From: JBFWRI01 sp050248995
GTDB lineage: Bacteria > Pseudomonadota > Alphaproteobacteria > JAIXQD01
Length of the DNA stretch: 57,737 nt
Reading direction: 5' to 3'
NCBI GenBank assembly: GCA_050248995.1
Contig: JBFWRI010000011.1
Span: forward strand, 1-57,737
In this document: positions 25,010-34,361 of the stretch, one piece after another
How positions within the stretch are numbered: position 1 is the stretch's first letter
How the letters are laid out: the number at the start of each line of letters is the position of its first letter
Notes under the pieces: generated by a model
Database searches by the model: none
Seen by the model: the letters and a program-made list of their open reading frames with translations, nothing else
Told to the model about the DNA's origin: nothing
Program-made: the position numbers and the translations under genes

Positions 25010-27886
25010 ATGACGACTCCGCATCTGACACTTGTTGGCGAACCCGCTGCTTCAGCGGCGCGCAACGATTTCATTACATTCCTGTCGGGTGCCAACGCCG
25101 ATTACATCGCCGAGCTGTATGCACGCTATGTTTCTAACCCGGCCGACGTGGATGAAAGCTGGCAGAACTTTTTCGCAGCGCTGAACGATGACGAACACGA
25201 AGTGCTGAAAGAACTGCGCGGCGCAAGCTGGCGCCCGGGTCACCCCACGCGCGTTGTCGGCGTGAACGACCCCGATGCGCCTGTTGCATCGAAGCCGAAG
25301 AAAACCGAAGACAGACCGGCCGCAGCGCAACCGCAAGCTGCCGCCGCGCCGGTAGCCATCATTACGCCGCACGATAAGGTGGCTGATGCATGGCGCACGT
25401 ATGGCCACTTTGCCGCGTCGCTGGACCCACTGGGCATGACACCGCCGCCGGGCCACCCCGAGCTGCAGGCCAACCCGAAGATGCAGGCCATTTACGGCGG
25501 TACCACGGGCTTTGAATATATGCACCTGACCGACCCGGCGCAGCGCAGCTGGTGGCAGGACAGGATCGAGAACGGGGCGATTACCTTCAGCGCCGCTGAA
25601 AAGAAGAAGATTCTGGGCGATATCACGCGCGCCGAGGGGCTGGAAGAATTCCTGGCCAAAAAGTTCGTCGGCGTGAAGCGTTTCGGCCTTGAGGGCAGCG
25701 AAAGCTGCATGGCGGCCATCGAGCAGATACTGGAGCGCGGCGCGCAGCTGGGCGTTGATGAAATCTGCCTTGGCATGGCGCACCGCGGCCGCCTGAACGT
25801 GCTGACGAACACTTGCGGCAAGCCGTTCACCAAGTTGCTGGCCGAATTCCAGGGCGCGGCGCCGAACCCGGAAGGCGTGCCCGGCAGCAGTGATGTGAAA
25901 TATCACATGGGCTATTCGAACGACCGCGATGTGGCAGGTCGCAGGATCCACGTTTCGCTGTCGCCCAATCCGTCGCACCTTGAATTCGTCGGCGCCGCGG
26001 TTGAAGGTAAAGTGCGCGCGAAGCAATTTCAGCGCAGCGGCCGCACATTACCGTATGATGCGCAGGTTCTGAAGCAAGTGCTGCCACTGGTCCTACATGG
26101 CGACGCAGCGTTCGCCGGGCAGGGCATCGTGGCCGAGATTCTGATGATGTCGGAACTGCAGGGTTACAAGACCGGCGGCACGATTCATATCATCACCAAC
26201 AACCAGATCGGTTTCACCACCGGCACCGATGACGCGCGCAGCACGCCGTATGCCAGCGATATGGCAAAGATGATCAACATCCCGGTCATCCATGTGAACG
26301 GCGACGACGCCGAAGCTGTTGTGCGGGCCGCTCGCATGGCGCTGGAATGGCGCCAGCAGTTCGCCCGTGATGTCGTGCTGGATATCATCGGTTACCGCCG
26401 CCACGGCCACAATGAAGGCGACGAACCCGCATTCACGCAGCCGTTGATGTACGCGAAGATCAAGACGCACCCGACCACGCGCGCCATTTATGCCGAACAG
26501 CTGGTGCGCGACGGCGCGCTGACCAAGGGTGACGTGACGGCCCTGGTTGATGATTTCAATGCCACGCTGGAAGAAGCGTTCAAGGCGACCAGCACCTATA
26601 AGGCCAACAAGGCTGACTGGCTGGAAGGCGCCTGGAGCGGCCTGAAGGCCGCCACCGCCGATGCGTCGCCCGAAGACCCGACGTATATCGACGCAGTAAC
26701 GACAGCGACCGCTGTGCCGTTGGAGAAGCTGAAGGATATCGGCGAGCATCTTGGCGCGGTGCCAGCCACTATCGACGTGAATAACAAGATCGCCCGTGTG
26801 CTGGCCGCGCGGAAAGCTGCCATTGCCAGTGGTGACGGCATCGACTGGGGCACCGGCGAAGCGCTGGCGTTCGGTTCGCTGCTGGCGGAAGGGTTCCCTG
26901 TGCGCCTGTCGGGCGAGGATGTCGAGCGCGGCACGTTCGCGCATCGCCATGCCGTGCTGAACTGCCAGAAGACCGGCCAGAAATACACGCCGCTAAACCA
27001 TCTGCAGGAAGGCCAGCAGGCCAAGATCGAGATTGTGAACTCGCTGCTGTCGGAGGCGGCCGTGCTGGGCTTTGAATACGGCTTCAGTGCTGCCGAGCCC
27101 AACACGCTGACCATCTGGGAAGCGCAGTTCGGCGATTTCGCCAACGGCGCACAGGTGCTGATCGACCAGTTCATCGCCAGCGCCGAAGCCAAGTGGCTGC
27201 GCATGTGCGGCCTTGTGCTGCTGCTGCCGCACGGTTACGAAGGACAGGGGCCCGAGCATTCGTCGGCCCGGCTTGAGCGCTGGTTGCAGCTGTGTGCCGA
27301 AGACAACATGCAGGTCTGCAACATCACGACGCCGGCCAACCTGTTCCATGTGCTGCGCCGCCAGTTGCACCGCCCGTTCCGTAAGCCGCTGATCATCATG
27401 TCGCCCAAGTCGCTGTTGCGTCATAAGCTGGCGGTATCGAAGCTGGACGATTTCGGGCCCGGCAGCAGCTTCCGCAAGGTGATTGGCGACGCATCAACGA
27501 CGCTGAAGGATGTGAAGAATGTGCGCCGCGTCGTGCTGTGCACCGGCAAGGTATACTACGATCTTGTGCAGGCGCGCGACGACAAGAAGATCGCCGACGT
27601 GGCCATTGTACGCGTCGAGCAGATGTATCCGTTCCCGCATCTGACGCTGAAAGAACAGCTGGCACTATACCCGAAGGCCGAAGTGGTGTGGTGCCAGGAA
27701 GAGCCGCAAAACCAGGGCGCCTGGACGTTTATGGATCGCCGCATCGAAAAAGTGCTGGCCGAACTGCAGCACAAGGCGGGCCGCCCGCGTTATGTGGGTC
27801 GTACATCAGCGGCTGCACCGGCGTGTGGCCAGCTGAGCCGCCATACCGCCGAACAAACCGCGCTGGTGGACGAGGCGCTTTCATAA
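25010..27886 (+). CDS. sucA: 2-oxoglutarate dehydrogenase E1 component
   Basis: A 958-residue thiamine-diphosphate enzyme that decarboxylates 2-oxoglutarate and transfers the succinyl group to lipoyl-E2. The N-terminal E2-binding segment is present (YIAELYARYVSNPADVDESW), followed by an Ala/Pro-rich linker (about 85-125). GMAHRGRLNVLTNTCGKP, LHGDAAFAGQGIVAE and GYRRHGHNEGDEPAFTQPLM are the ThDP/Mg2+ and substrate motifs. The C-terminal part has LLPHGYEGQGPEHSSAR and EEPQNQGAW. Length is normal. It has its own leader after a terminator. Confidence 0.98.
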   Translation: MTTPHLTLVGEPAASAARNDFITFLSGANADYIAELYARYVSNPADVDESWQNFFAALNDDEHEVLKELRGASWRPGHPTRVVGVNDPDAPVASKPKKTEDRPAAAQPQAAAAPVAIITPHDKVADAWRTYGHFAASLDPLGMTPPPGHPELQANPKMQAIYGGTTGFEYMHLTDPAQRSWWQDRIENGAITFSAAEKKKILGDITRAEGLEEFLAKKFVGVKRFGLEGSESCMAAIEQILERGAQLGVDEICLGMAHRGRLNVLTNTCGKPFTKLLAEFQGAAPNPEGVPGSSDVKYHMGYSNDRDVAGRRIHVSLSPNPSHLEFVGAAVEGKVRAKQFQRSGRTLPYDAQVLKQVLPLVLHGDAAFAGQGIVAEILMMSELQGYKTGGTIHIITNNQIGFTTGTDDARSTPYASDMAKMINIPVIHVNGDDAEAVVRAARMALEWRQQFARDVVLDIIGYRRHGHNEGDEPAFTQPLMYAKIKTHPTTRAIYAEQLVRDGALTKGDVTALVDDFNATLEEAFKATSTYKANKADWLEGAWSGLKAATADASPEDPTYIDAVTTATAVPLEKLKDIGEHLGAVPATIDVNNKIARVLAARKAAIASGDGIDWGTGEALAFGSLLAEGFPVRLSGEDVERGTFAHRHAVLNCQKTGQKYTPLNHLQEGQQAKIEIVNSLLSEAAVLGFEYGFSAAEPNTLTIWEAQFGDFANGAQVLIDQFIASAEAKWLRMCGLVLLLPHGYEGQGPEHSSARLERWLQLCAEDNMQVCNITTPANLFHVLRRQLHRPFRKPLIIMSPKSLLRHKLAVSKLDDFGPGSSFRKVIGDASTTLKDVKNVRRVVLCTGKVYYDLVQARDDKKIADVAIVRVEQMYPFPHLTLKEQLALYPKAEVVWCQEEPQNQGAWTFMDRRIEKVLAELQHKAGRPRYVGRTSAAAPACGQLSRHTAEQTALVDEALS

Positions 27887-27949
27887 ATTCATTGCTTTCA
27901 TGTCTGCCAAGGGCGTAGGTTGCGCCCATTCTGGCAAGGCTGGCTTCAA

Positions 27950-28513
27950 ATGGATTATTTCGGCATATATCTTCCTGCGCTGTTATTTTGGCATAACAAC
28001 TTGCGCCACTTTCAGGATTTGAACGCTGTCATATGCGCTCAAGGCTTTAAGTGGTTTGATGAAGAGCTGCCTATGCCCGCGCAGGCGCAACTGAAAACGC
28101 ACCAGTTCTTGTTTGATGTATACCTTGAAGATCCAGAGTTAGTTCCTGACTACACAAAGTTTGCGGCAGCTGCCGACCTTCTTGAAATCTTCCTGTTGGA
28201 TGGTGAGCTTGATCCAAAGCATCTGGCAGATGTCATCCGCGAAGTAAGGCCGGAAGTTGAAAAAGGTACGGCCTTGCTGGCGCGCGCCAAACAGTACTTC
28301 AAGATAGATGAGGCGGATGATTTGGTTGGCGCGCCACTGGCAGCTCTCGCATCAAACCATGCCAGCAACATGCTTTCAGTTCTGGCTTCGTCAATTGATG
28401 AAAATGGCAAATCAACAGCCGACCCTGAAGACGTGCAAGCGCTGCGGGACCGCATTTTTGGTGGCCGACCTCAACCAGACCGGTCGCAGGACAATCCAGA
28501 GCCACAGCTGTGA
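27950..28513 (+). CDS. Hypothetical protein (187 aa) between sucA and sucB
   Basis: Not recognised. 187 residues from the Met at 27950; the upstream in-frame ATG at 27920 would give MRPFWQGWLQ. The N-terminus is aromatic (MDYFGIYLPALLFWHNNLRH), followed by acidic helices (LLEIFLLDGELDPKHLADVI) and a polar tail (GGRPQPDRSQDNPEPQL). No catalytic motif seen. It lies within the sucA-sucB interval on the same strand, so it is probably cotranscribed with them. Confidence 0.65.
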   Translation: MDYFGIYLPALLFWHNNLRHFQDLNAVICAQGFKWFDEELPMPAQAQLKTHQFLFDVYLEDPELVPDYTKFAAAADLLEIFLLDGELDPKHLADVIREVRPEVEKGTALLARAKQYFKIDEADDLVGAPLAALASNHASNMLSVLASSIDENGKSTADPEDVQALRDRIFGGRPQPDRSQDNPEPQL

Positions 28514-28581
28514 TTTTTTAGCGTTGCCGCATTGCTCTTTTGGAGCAGGCACGTTAAATATAGTGTATCTAAGAGGTACCC

Positions 28582-29826
28582 ATGTCTGTTGCCATTAAAG
28601 TTCCCGCGCTGGGCGAATCCGTTTCCGAAGCCACCGTTGCCAAATGGTTGAAGAATGTCGGCGACAGTGTGCGTGCCGACGAGCCGCTGGTTGAACTGGA
28701 AACCGACAAAGTGACGGTGGAAGTAAATGCGCCTGCGGCCGGTACCATTTCCGAAATCACCGTGCAGACGGGTGCCAGTGTTCCGGTCGGCAGCGTGCTG
28801 GGCACGATCGCCGAAGGTGCGGGTGCCACTGTTGCACCGCCCAAGGCATCGCCCACCGCTGCGCCCGATACGGCGATTGAACAACCCATCGAACGTTTGC
28901 AGCCACCTGCCGGCGCTGCGCCCGTGCAGCCAAAATCGGATGTCGTGATGCCAGCCGCTGCGCGCGTGGCTGCTGAAAACAACATCGATCCGGCGACAGC
29001 CAACGGCACCGGTAAGGATGGCCGCGTGACCAAGGAAGATATTTTGAACATGCTGGGCACTGGCAAGGCGGCCGCGCCCGCTGCCCCGAAAGCGCCGGCG
29101 GCTCCGGCCGGGCCACGCGCCAACGAAGCGCGCGAAGAGCGCGTGAAGATGACGCGCCTGCGTCAGCGCATCGCCGAACGCCTGAAAGAGGCGCAAAACA
29201 CCGCCGCGATGCTGACGACGTTCAACGAAATCGATATGTCGGCGGTGATGGCGCTGCGCGCGCAGTACAAGGAACAGTTCGAGAAGAAATACGGCGTGAA
29301 AATGGGCTTCATGTCGTTCTTCGTGAAGGCCGCCATCCAGGCGCTGCAGGAATTGCCGGCGGTGAATGCCGAAATCGCCGGCGACGAGATCATCTACAAG
29401 AATTACTACGACATCGGTGTGGCTGTGGGTACGCCGCAGGGCCTTGTGGTGCCTGTGCTGCGTGATGCTGACACCAAATCGTTCCCCGATATCGAAAGGG
29501 AGATTGGCCAGCTGGCCGGCAAGGCGCGTGACGGCAAACTGACAATGAGCGAGCTGACCGGCGGCACCTTCACCATCACCAACGGCGGCGTGTACGGCAG
29601 CATGATGAGTACGCCGATTTTGAATCCACCGCAGTCGGGGATTCTGGGTATGCACAAGACCACCGAGCGTGCGGTGGTAATCGACGGCAAGATTGAAATC
29701 CGCCCCATGATGTATGTGGCGCTGACGTATGACCACCGCATCATCGACGGCCGCGAGGCGGTGACGTTCCTTGTGCGTATCAAGGAAGCGATTGAAGATC
29801 CGCAACGCCTGCTGATTGCAGTGTAA
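28582..29826 (+). CDS. sucB: Dihydrolipoyllysine succinyltransferase (E2 of 2-oxoglutarate dehydrogenase)
   Basis: A 414-residue E2. A lipoyl domain occupies residues 1-80, with the lipoylated Lys in ELETDKVTVEVNAPAAG. A Pro/Ala linker is followed by an E1/E3-binding domain (PAAARVAAENNIDPATANGT, about 130-165), a second linker and the catalytic domain from about residue 185, with active-site YDHRIIDGREAVTFL. It forms the core of the complex with SucA and Lpd. AGAGGT precedes the ATG. Confidence 0.97.
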   Translation: MSVAIKVPALGESVSEATVAKWLKNVGDSVRADEPLVELETDKVTVEVNAPAAGTISEITVQTGASVPVGSVLGTIAEGAGATVAPPKASPTAAPDTAIEQPIERLQPPAGAAPVQPKSDVVMPAAARVAAENNIDPATANGTGKDGRVTKEDILNMLGTGKAAAPAAPKAPAAPAGPRANEAREERVKMTRLRQRIAERLKEAQNTAAMLTTFNEIDMSAVMALRAQYKEQFEKKYGVKMGFMSFFVKAAIQALQELPAVNAEIAGDEIIYKNYYDIGVAVGTPQGLVVPVLRDADTKSFPDIEREIGQLAGKARDGKLTMSELTGGTFTITNGGVYGSMMSTPILNPPQSGILGMHKTTERAVVIDGKIEIRPMMYVALTYDHRIIDGREAVTFLVRIKEAIEDPQRLLIAV

Positions 29827-29827
29827 A

Positions 29828-30025
29828 ATGGCTTCGGACATCGTCTTTAAAATCCGCAATGCCGGCATCGCCGACATCGGCTTGATTTTTGCCATGTTCG
29901 CTGCGTGGCTGACGCACGTTATTGTGTGCCTGCAGGCCGGGCAGTGGGGGTTCCTGATCGCCGGGGCGATCTTCTTCCCGATCGGTATCATTCATGGCTT
30001 TGGCCTGTGGTTCGGCCTTTTCTGA
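29828..30025 (+). CDS. Small membrane protein (65 aa)
   Basis: Not recognised. 65 residues with two membrane segments (ADIGLIFAMFAAWLTHVIVC and FLIAGAIFFPIGIIHGFGLW). The ATG lies 1 base after the sucB stop, so translation is probably coupled. The second segment resembles small Pmp3-like proteins only in composition. It converges on the solute-binding pair, ending 1 base before the first of them. Confidence 0.6.
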   Translation: MASDIVFKIRNAGIADIGLIFAMFAAWLTHVIVCLQAGQWGFLIAGAIFFPIGIIHGFGLWFGLF

Positions 30026-30901
30026 TTATTGCGGGGCGGCTGGTAAAACATAAGGCTTTGCAATCGGCATAAATACGGACCGGTCTGGCTCGTACTTCGC
30101 GAAGATACGGTCGATATCGCCGAAATTGAAAAGTTCCTGAAGTGATGCATTTATAAATTCCTGCAGGTCATTTTCCTTGAACCCTACAGCAAAGACATTG
30201 GCATAAACGGCCAGCGGCTCTTTTGTCACCTGACGAAGCTTGCCGGGATTCTTTTCATTAAATTCACGTGCCAGGCTGGGGTCGTTAAACACGACATCAG
30301 CCTTGTTTGTCGCAACATCCAGAAAAATCTGGGTGATGTCGCCCACCTGAGGCGTGGCAACCTGCCTTGCTTTCGGGAAGTGCTTGGTTGCGTATTTCTG
30401 TGAAATCTCGCCATCCATTACCGCGATGCCATAGGCAGGATCATTCAACCCACTAAGGCCATCGTTAAAACGCTGGTCATCGGTGCGCGCGTACATATGC
30501 AGTGACGAATAAGTAATCGGCAGGGAATAGCGTACGCGGGCCGTCCTTTCCGTCATCAGCCAGCCCATAGAGCAGAATGCGTCGTAGCGGCCTGTATCTA
30601 GTCCTTCAATATAGGAACTCCAGCCGACTTCTTCAGTCCATTCAACCTTAAGGCCCGTACGCTGGGCCAGAAGTTCAATAATATCAGCGGCGGCGCCCGA
30701 GATCTTTCCTGTGTTCGGGTCTTTCATCAGGATCGAAGGTGGCCACAACGCATAGGCGCAGCGCAGGGTTTTGGTGCGCATCACGCGCTCGAAGGCGGTT
30801 TCGGAAGTCGTGCTGCCTTCACTGTACCGCAGGCCCGCGCCATACCAGCCGGCACCGGCCGCAATGATAACCAGTGCGACGACGGTCAGAAATTTTTTCA
30901 T
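30026..30901 (-). CDS. Family-3 solute-binding-like protein, membrane anchored (copy 2)
   Basis: A 291-residue protein of the bacterial extracellular solute-binding family 3 fold. The N-terminus is a single hydrophobic segment (FLTVVALVIIAAGAGWYGAG) with no lipobox Cys and no clear signal-peptidase site, so a membrane anchor is likely. The binding domain begins FERVMRTKTLRCAYALWP and continues with NTGKISGAAADIIELLA and NKADVVFNDPSLAREF. It overlaps the upstream paralogue by 4 bases (ATGA). No ABC permease or ATPase is in the window, so it may be an orphan sensor or binding protein. Confidence 0.85.
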   Translation of the reverse strand: MKKFLTVVALVIIAAGAGWYGAGLRYSEGSTTSETAFERVMRTKTLRCAYALWPPSILMKDPNTGKISGAAADIIELLAQRTGLKVEWTEEVGWSSYIEGLDTGRYDAFCSMGWLMTERTARVRYSLPITYSSLHMYARTDDQRFNDGLSGLNDPAYGIAVMDGEISQKYATKHFPKARQVATPQVGDITQIFLDVATNKADVVFNDPSLAREFNEKNPGKLRQVTKEPLAVYANVFAVGFKENDLQEFINASLQELFNFGDIDRIFAKYEPDRSVFMPIAKPYVLPAAPQ

Positions 30902-31752
30902 TTCACATACTCCTGCGTGATCGGCATGAACATGCCGGGGTATTTCTCATACTTTCGGATGATGGCATCCAGCTGGCCGTTGGCGCGCATGTAGCGGATG
31001 GTCCAGCTGAGCATCGTATTCAGGCTGTATTCGCCCTTGTTGACAGCCAGCACGACCGGAAACACATACAGCGGGCTGATGGCGGTCGCCACTTCCAGTG
31101 TGCCGGGGTTGTTGGCCATGAAGCCTTCAGCCACCGCCGGTTCAACGAACGTGATATCGGCCTTGCCGCTGCTGACACCCATCAGGATATCGCTGTAATC
31201 CATGTCGGGCAGCGTCAGTCCACCAGCTTGCGGAAAATCATTCTGCTTCACGAAGGCCGGAATGGTGCCGTCCTGGTATGAAATCTTTATTTCAGGCTGG
31301 TTCACAATATCACGCGACGTAAAGCGCTTGTCGCCCGTGCGCACATAGGCGTTGACTGGAACGGCGTAATACGGCTCGCTCATTTCAGCGTGTGGCATCA
31401 TGTTCGGGCGTGCATATAGCGGTGCGCAAATCACATCATAACGGGCGGCCTTCAGCCCTTCGATGGCGCCGCCGAAGGGCATTTCCTCGGCCCACTCGAT
31501 CTTCAGGCCCAGAGCTTTGCCGGCTTCTTCCACGATATCGTGCACCGTACCTGACAAGGTGCCGGTGTTCGGGTCTTTGATGACGCCAAGGCCGATAACG
31601 GCATAGCCGCAGCGCAGGGTTTTGGTGCGCATGATGCGTTCGAATGCGGTTTCGGTTCCGGCGTCCGGCTTGACATCGCGTAGGCCGCTGCCGATATAAC
31701 CAGCAGCGAGTGCGATAAGAACGAGAACGGTAAGACCCAGTAATTTCTTCAT
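30898..31752 (-). CDS. Family-3 solute-binding-like protein, membrane anchored (copy 1)
   Basis: A 284-residue paralogue and operon partner of the gene at 30026. It has the same design: an N-terminal anchor (LLGLTVLVLIALAAGYIGSG), then FERIMRTKTLRCGYAVIG, TLSGTVHDIVEEAGKALG and SSGKADITFVEPAVAEGF. The near-identical FERxMRTKTLRCxYA junction marks a recent tandem duplication. Both lie on the opposite strand between sucB and lpd. The ligand is unknown; amino acids are usual for the family. Confidence 0.85.
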   Translation of the reverse strand: MKKLLGLTVLVLIALAAGYIGSGLRDVKPDAGTETAFERIMRTKTLRCGYAVIGLGVIKDPNTGTLSGTVHDIVEEAGKALGLKIEWAEEMPFGGAIEGLKAARYDVICAPLYARPNMMPHAEMSEPYYAVPVNAYVRTGDKRFTSRDIVNQPEIKISYQDGTIPAFVKQNDFPQAGGLTLPDMDYSDILMGVSSGKADITFVEPAVAEGFMANNPGTLEVATAISPLYVFPVVLAVNKGEYSLNTMLSWTIRYMRANGQLDAIIRKYEKYPGMFMPITQEYVK

Positions 31753-31813
31753 ATTGTGTCCCCACTTACATCGAACTTACCCTTCTGCTATATAAATGCC
31801 AACGGAGTTTTAA

Positions 31814-33217
31814 ATGGCTGAACAGGGTTTTGATGTTGTTGTAATCGGCGCCGGACCGGGCGGTTATGTATGCGCGATCAAGGCTGCGCAACTGGGCCTG
31901 AAGACAGCGTGCGTTGAAATGCGCAGCACGCTGGGCGGCACCTGCCTGAATGTTGGCTGTATCCCGTCGAAAGCGTTGCTGGTCAGCTCAGAAAAATTCC
32001 ACGACGCGCAGCACGGCTTCCCGGCGCACGGTATCAAGGTGTCGAATGTCGGGCTCGACCTGAAGGCGATGATGGCGCACAAGGATAAAGTGGTGGCCGA
32101 CAACACCAAGGGTATTGAATTTCTGTTCAAGAAAAACGGCGTAACGTGGCTGCAGGGTAAAGGCGTTATCAGCAAGCCGGGCGAAGTGAAGGTGACCGAC
32201 GGCGCCGGCAAGGGCACGTATGCCGCCAAGCATATTATCATCGCCACGGGTTCGGATGTGATGAGCCTGCCGGGCGTCGCGATCGACGAAAAGACCATTG
32301 TGTCATCCACCGGCGCGCTGACACTGGACAAGGTTCCGGACAAGATGGCGGTCGTCGGCGGCGGTGTGATCGGCCTTGAAATGGGTTCGGTGTGGGCGCG
32401 CCTTGGTTCCAAGGTGACGGTGATTGAATATCTTGATCGCATCTTGCCGGGCATGGATCTGGAGCTGGCGAAGGCCACACAGAAGATGCTGGAAAAGCAG
32501 GGTCTGGTGTTCAAGCTGGCCACCAAGGTTACAAAGGCCGAGAAAAAATCCGGCGTCACGCTGACGATGGAGCCGGCCAAGGGCGGCGCGGCTGTTTCTG
32601 AATCCTATGACGTCGTACTGGTGGCGATCGGCCGCCGGCCCTATACCGACGGTTTGGGATTGGAACAAGCCGGTGTGCATCTGGACGAGCGCAAGCGCGT
32701 GAAAGTCGATTCACATTTCAAGACCAACGTGCCGGGCATTTATGCGATCGGCGACGTGATTGCCGGGCCAATGCTGGCGCACAAGGCCGAGGAAGAAGGC
32801 GTGGCGCTGGCTGAAATGCTGGCCGGCAAGTACGGCCATGTGAATTACGACGCGATTCCCGGCGTTATCTATACATGGCCCGAGGTTGCCAGCGTGGGCA
32901 AGACCGAGGAAGAGCTGCAGAAGGCCGGGGTGCAATACAAGATCGGCAAGTTCCCGTTCAGCGCTAACGGCCGCGCCCGCGCGATGAATGATGTGGAAGG
33001 TTTTGTGAAAATCCTGGCTGATGCCAAATCTGACCGCGTGTTGGGCGTGCACATTCTTGGCCCCGATGCTGGCCACCTGATCGCCGAATGTGCGATGGCG
33101 ATGGAGTTTGGTGCCAGCAGCGAGGACATCGCGCGCACCTGCCACGCGCACCCGACATTAAGCGAAGTCGTGAAAGAAGCCGCGCTGGCCACGTTCGGCA
33201 AGGCTCTGCATTCGTGA
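31814..33217 (+). CDS. lpdA: Dihydrolipoyl dehydrogenase (E3)
   Basis: A 467-residue FAD enzyme that reoxidises lipoyl groups of the 2-oxoglutarate (and usually pyruvate) dehydrogenase complex with NAD+. FAD binding is VVVIGAGPGGYVCAIKAAQL (about 8-27), the redox disulfide is GGTCLNVGCIPSKALL, NAD binding is AVVGGGVIGLEMGSVWARLG (about 178), and the dimer-interface base is in CHAHPTLSEV (about 446). The stop TGA overlaps the GTG start of the next gene. It is separated from sucB by the reverse-strand solute-binding pair. Confidence 0.98.
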   Translation: MAEQGFDVVVIGAGPGGYVCAIKAAQLGLKTACVEMRSTLGGTCLNVGCIPSKALLVSSEKFHDAQHGFPAHGIKVSNVGLDLKAMMAHKDKVVADNTKGIEFLFKKNGVTWLQGKGVISKPGEVKVTDGAGKGTYAAKHIIIATGSDVMSLPGVAIDEKTIVSSTGALTLDKVPDKMAVVGGGVIGLEMGSVWARLGSKVTVIEYLDRILPGMDLELAKATQKMLEKQGLVFKLATKVTKAEKKSGVTLTMEPAKGGAAVSESYDVVLVAIGRRPYTDGLGLEQAGVHLDERKRVKVDSHFKTNVPGIYAIGDVIAGPMLAHKAEEEGVALAEMLAGKYGHVNYDAIPGVIYTWPEVASVGKTEEELQKAGVQYKIGKFPFSANGRARAMNDVEGFVKILADAKSDRVLGVHILGPDAGHLIAECAMAMEFGASSEDIARTCHAHPTLSEVVKEAALATFGKALHS

Positions 33218-33861
33218 TTAGTATCGAATACTGCCATATCGACCCGTACTGTAATCCGGCTGACCGTATCGCCGAGGCGAACGAATGGCTGCCACGCATC
33301 CTGAAAACGTTTGACGGTGAAGATGTTCAGCTATGCATCATGATCGACGATTTCCATATGCGGAAGGAAATCGGTACGTCGTATATCGAAAACATCATCA
33401 AGCAGTTGAAGGTAAAGCCACATTCCGTTTATCTGGAGTCGGCTTTCCTAAAGCATGGCCGCGCATTTATCGACAAGGCGATCGCGAATGCTTATGGCGA
33501 TGCTGAGGTGAACAGCAATGTCGAGGTCATCCGCTCGCAAAACCCGAAGCGCACATCATTTCGTGAATACAGCCGTCGCTACGGATTCCTGAATGAATTC
33601 ATTGTGGCGGAAGACAAGAACAAAGACGGCGACGAGGAAGTGACCTGTCCGGTGTTCGCTGCGGCGTCATATCTGTACCGTCTGGGCATCAAAGGTGTGC
33701 CGGAAGACGTAAGGCCGGCATGGGGTGAGCCGCTGAAGGGCGCGGATCGCCTGCTGAATGTACTGCATTCCAGCTATCTGCAGGTGGAAGACCGTGCGCA
33801 GGCGATTGTCGAACATGTCGACAAGGCAGCATTGCGCAAAATCAGCTGGTTTTTGTATTAA
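33214..33861 (+). CDS. Hypothetical protein (215 aa) overlapping lpdA
   Basis: Not recognised. The GTG at 33214 overlaps the lpdA stop (GTGA), indicating translational coupling; a frame extending back to 33088 inside lpdA is not needed. 215 residues, soluble and mixed alpha/beta (VQLCIMIDDFHMRKEIGTSY, KRTSFREYSRRYGFLNEFIV, AASYLYRLGIKGVPEDVRPA). No known nucleotide or metal motif is certain, although VQLCIMIDDFH could be a beta-strand followed by acidic ligands. It may be linked to the complex in lpdA-coupled expression only. Confidence 0.7.
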   Translation: MISIEYCHIDPYCNPADRIAEANEWLPRILKTFDGEDVQLCIMIDDFHMRKEIGTSYIENIIKQLKVKPHSVYLESAFLKHGRAFIDKAIANAYGDAEVNSNVEVIRSQNPKRTSFREYSRRYGFLNEFIVAEDKNKDGDEEVTCPVFAAASYLYRLGIKGVPEDVRPAWGEPLKGADRLLNVLHSSYLQVEDRAQAIVEHVDKAALRKISWFLY

Positions 33862-34301
33862 CCGAAGCGGCTGGGGCGTGGCGCGCGTTCACGGCGGCGG
33901 AAGCGGCGCGGATCGGCAGCGCCGTTGTATATCACGCGTTCGGGCGCAGTAAGAACCGGTGCACTTTCCGGCGTGAAGGCGCCGTCGAAGCTGAGTCCGT
34001 TACGCTTCAGCGCTGCGGTGAACTCGGCACCATCTTGGTAAACTTTGATGCGCGGGCTGTTCAGGCTGGCGATAATGCCTTTTTCAAAGCGGTGCAGGTC
34101 GGAACCTGTAAAGGGCTCGCGCTCAAGCACAACAGCGCACATGCCAGCCGCATTGACCTTGGTGCGCTTTGTCCATGCCGAGTTGGCGTAATCCTTGTCA
34201 CCTTCAAATAGCGCGCGCAGGGATGCTTTCGGCCCGGTGGCCTCGTTTTCCCACAGCGTGAGAGGAAGGATAAGATAGATGTTTTGCTTTTTGCTTTTCA
34301 T
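33858..34301 (-). CDS. Hypothetical protein (147 aa)
   Basis: Not recognised. 147 residues beginning MKSKKQNIYLILPLTLWENE, with a two-beta-strand/helix pattern (RTKVNAAGMCAVVLEREPFT, LHRFEKGIIASLNSPRIKVY) and a basic Arg/Pro-rich tail (RRFRRRERAPRPSRFG). The first hydrophobic stretch is too short for a secure membrane segment. It converges on the gene at 33214 with a 4-base overlap, and reads in the same direction as xerC. Confidence 0.6.
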   Translation of the reverse strand: MKSKKQNIYLILPLTLWENEATGPKASLRALFEGDKDYANSAWTKRTKVNAAGMCAVVLEREPFTGSDLHRFEKGIIASLNSPRIKVYQDGAEFTAALKRNGLSFDGAFTPESAPVLTAPERVIYNGAADPRRFRRRERAPRPSRFG

Positions 34302-34361
34302 TATGTGCTCCCCTGAATATGGGCACCTTATAGGGAAGGGGCGGTGGCTTTGTCAAATACT

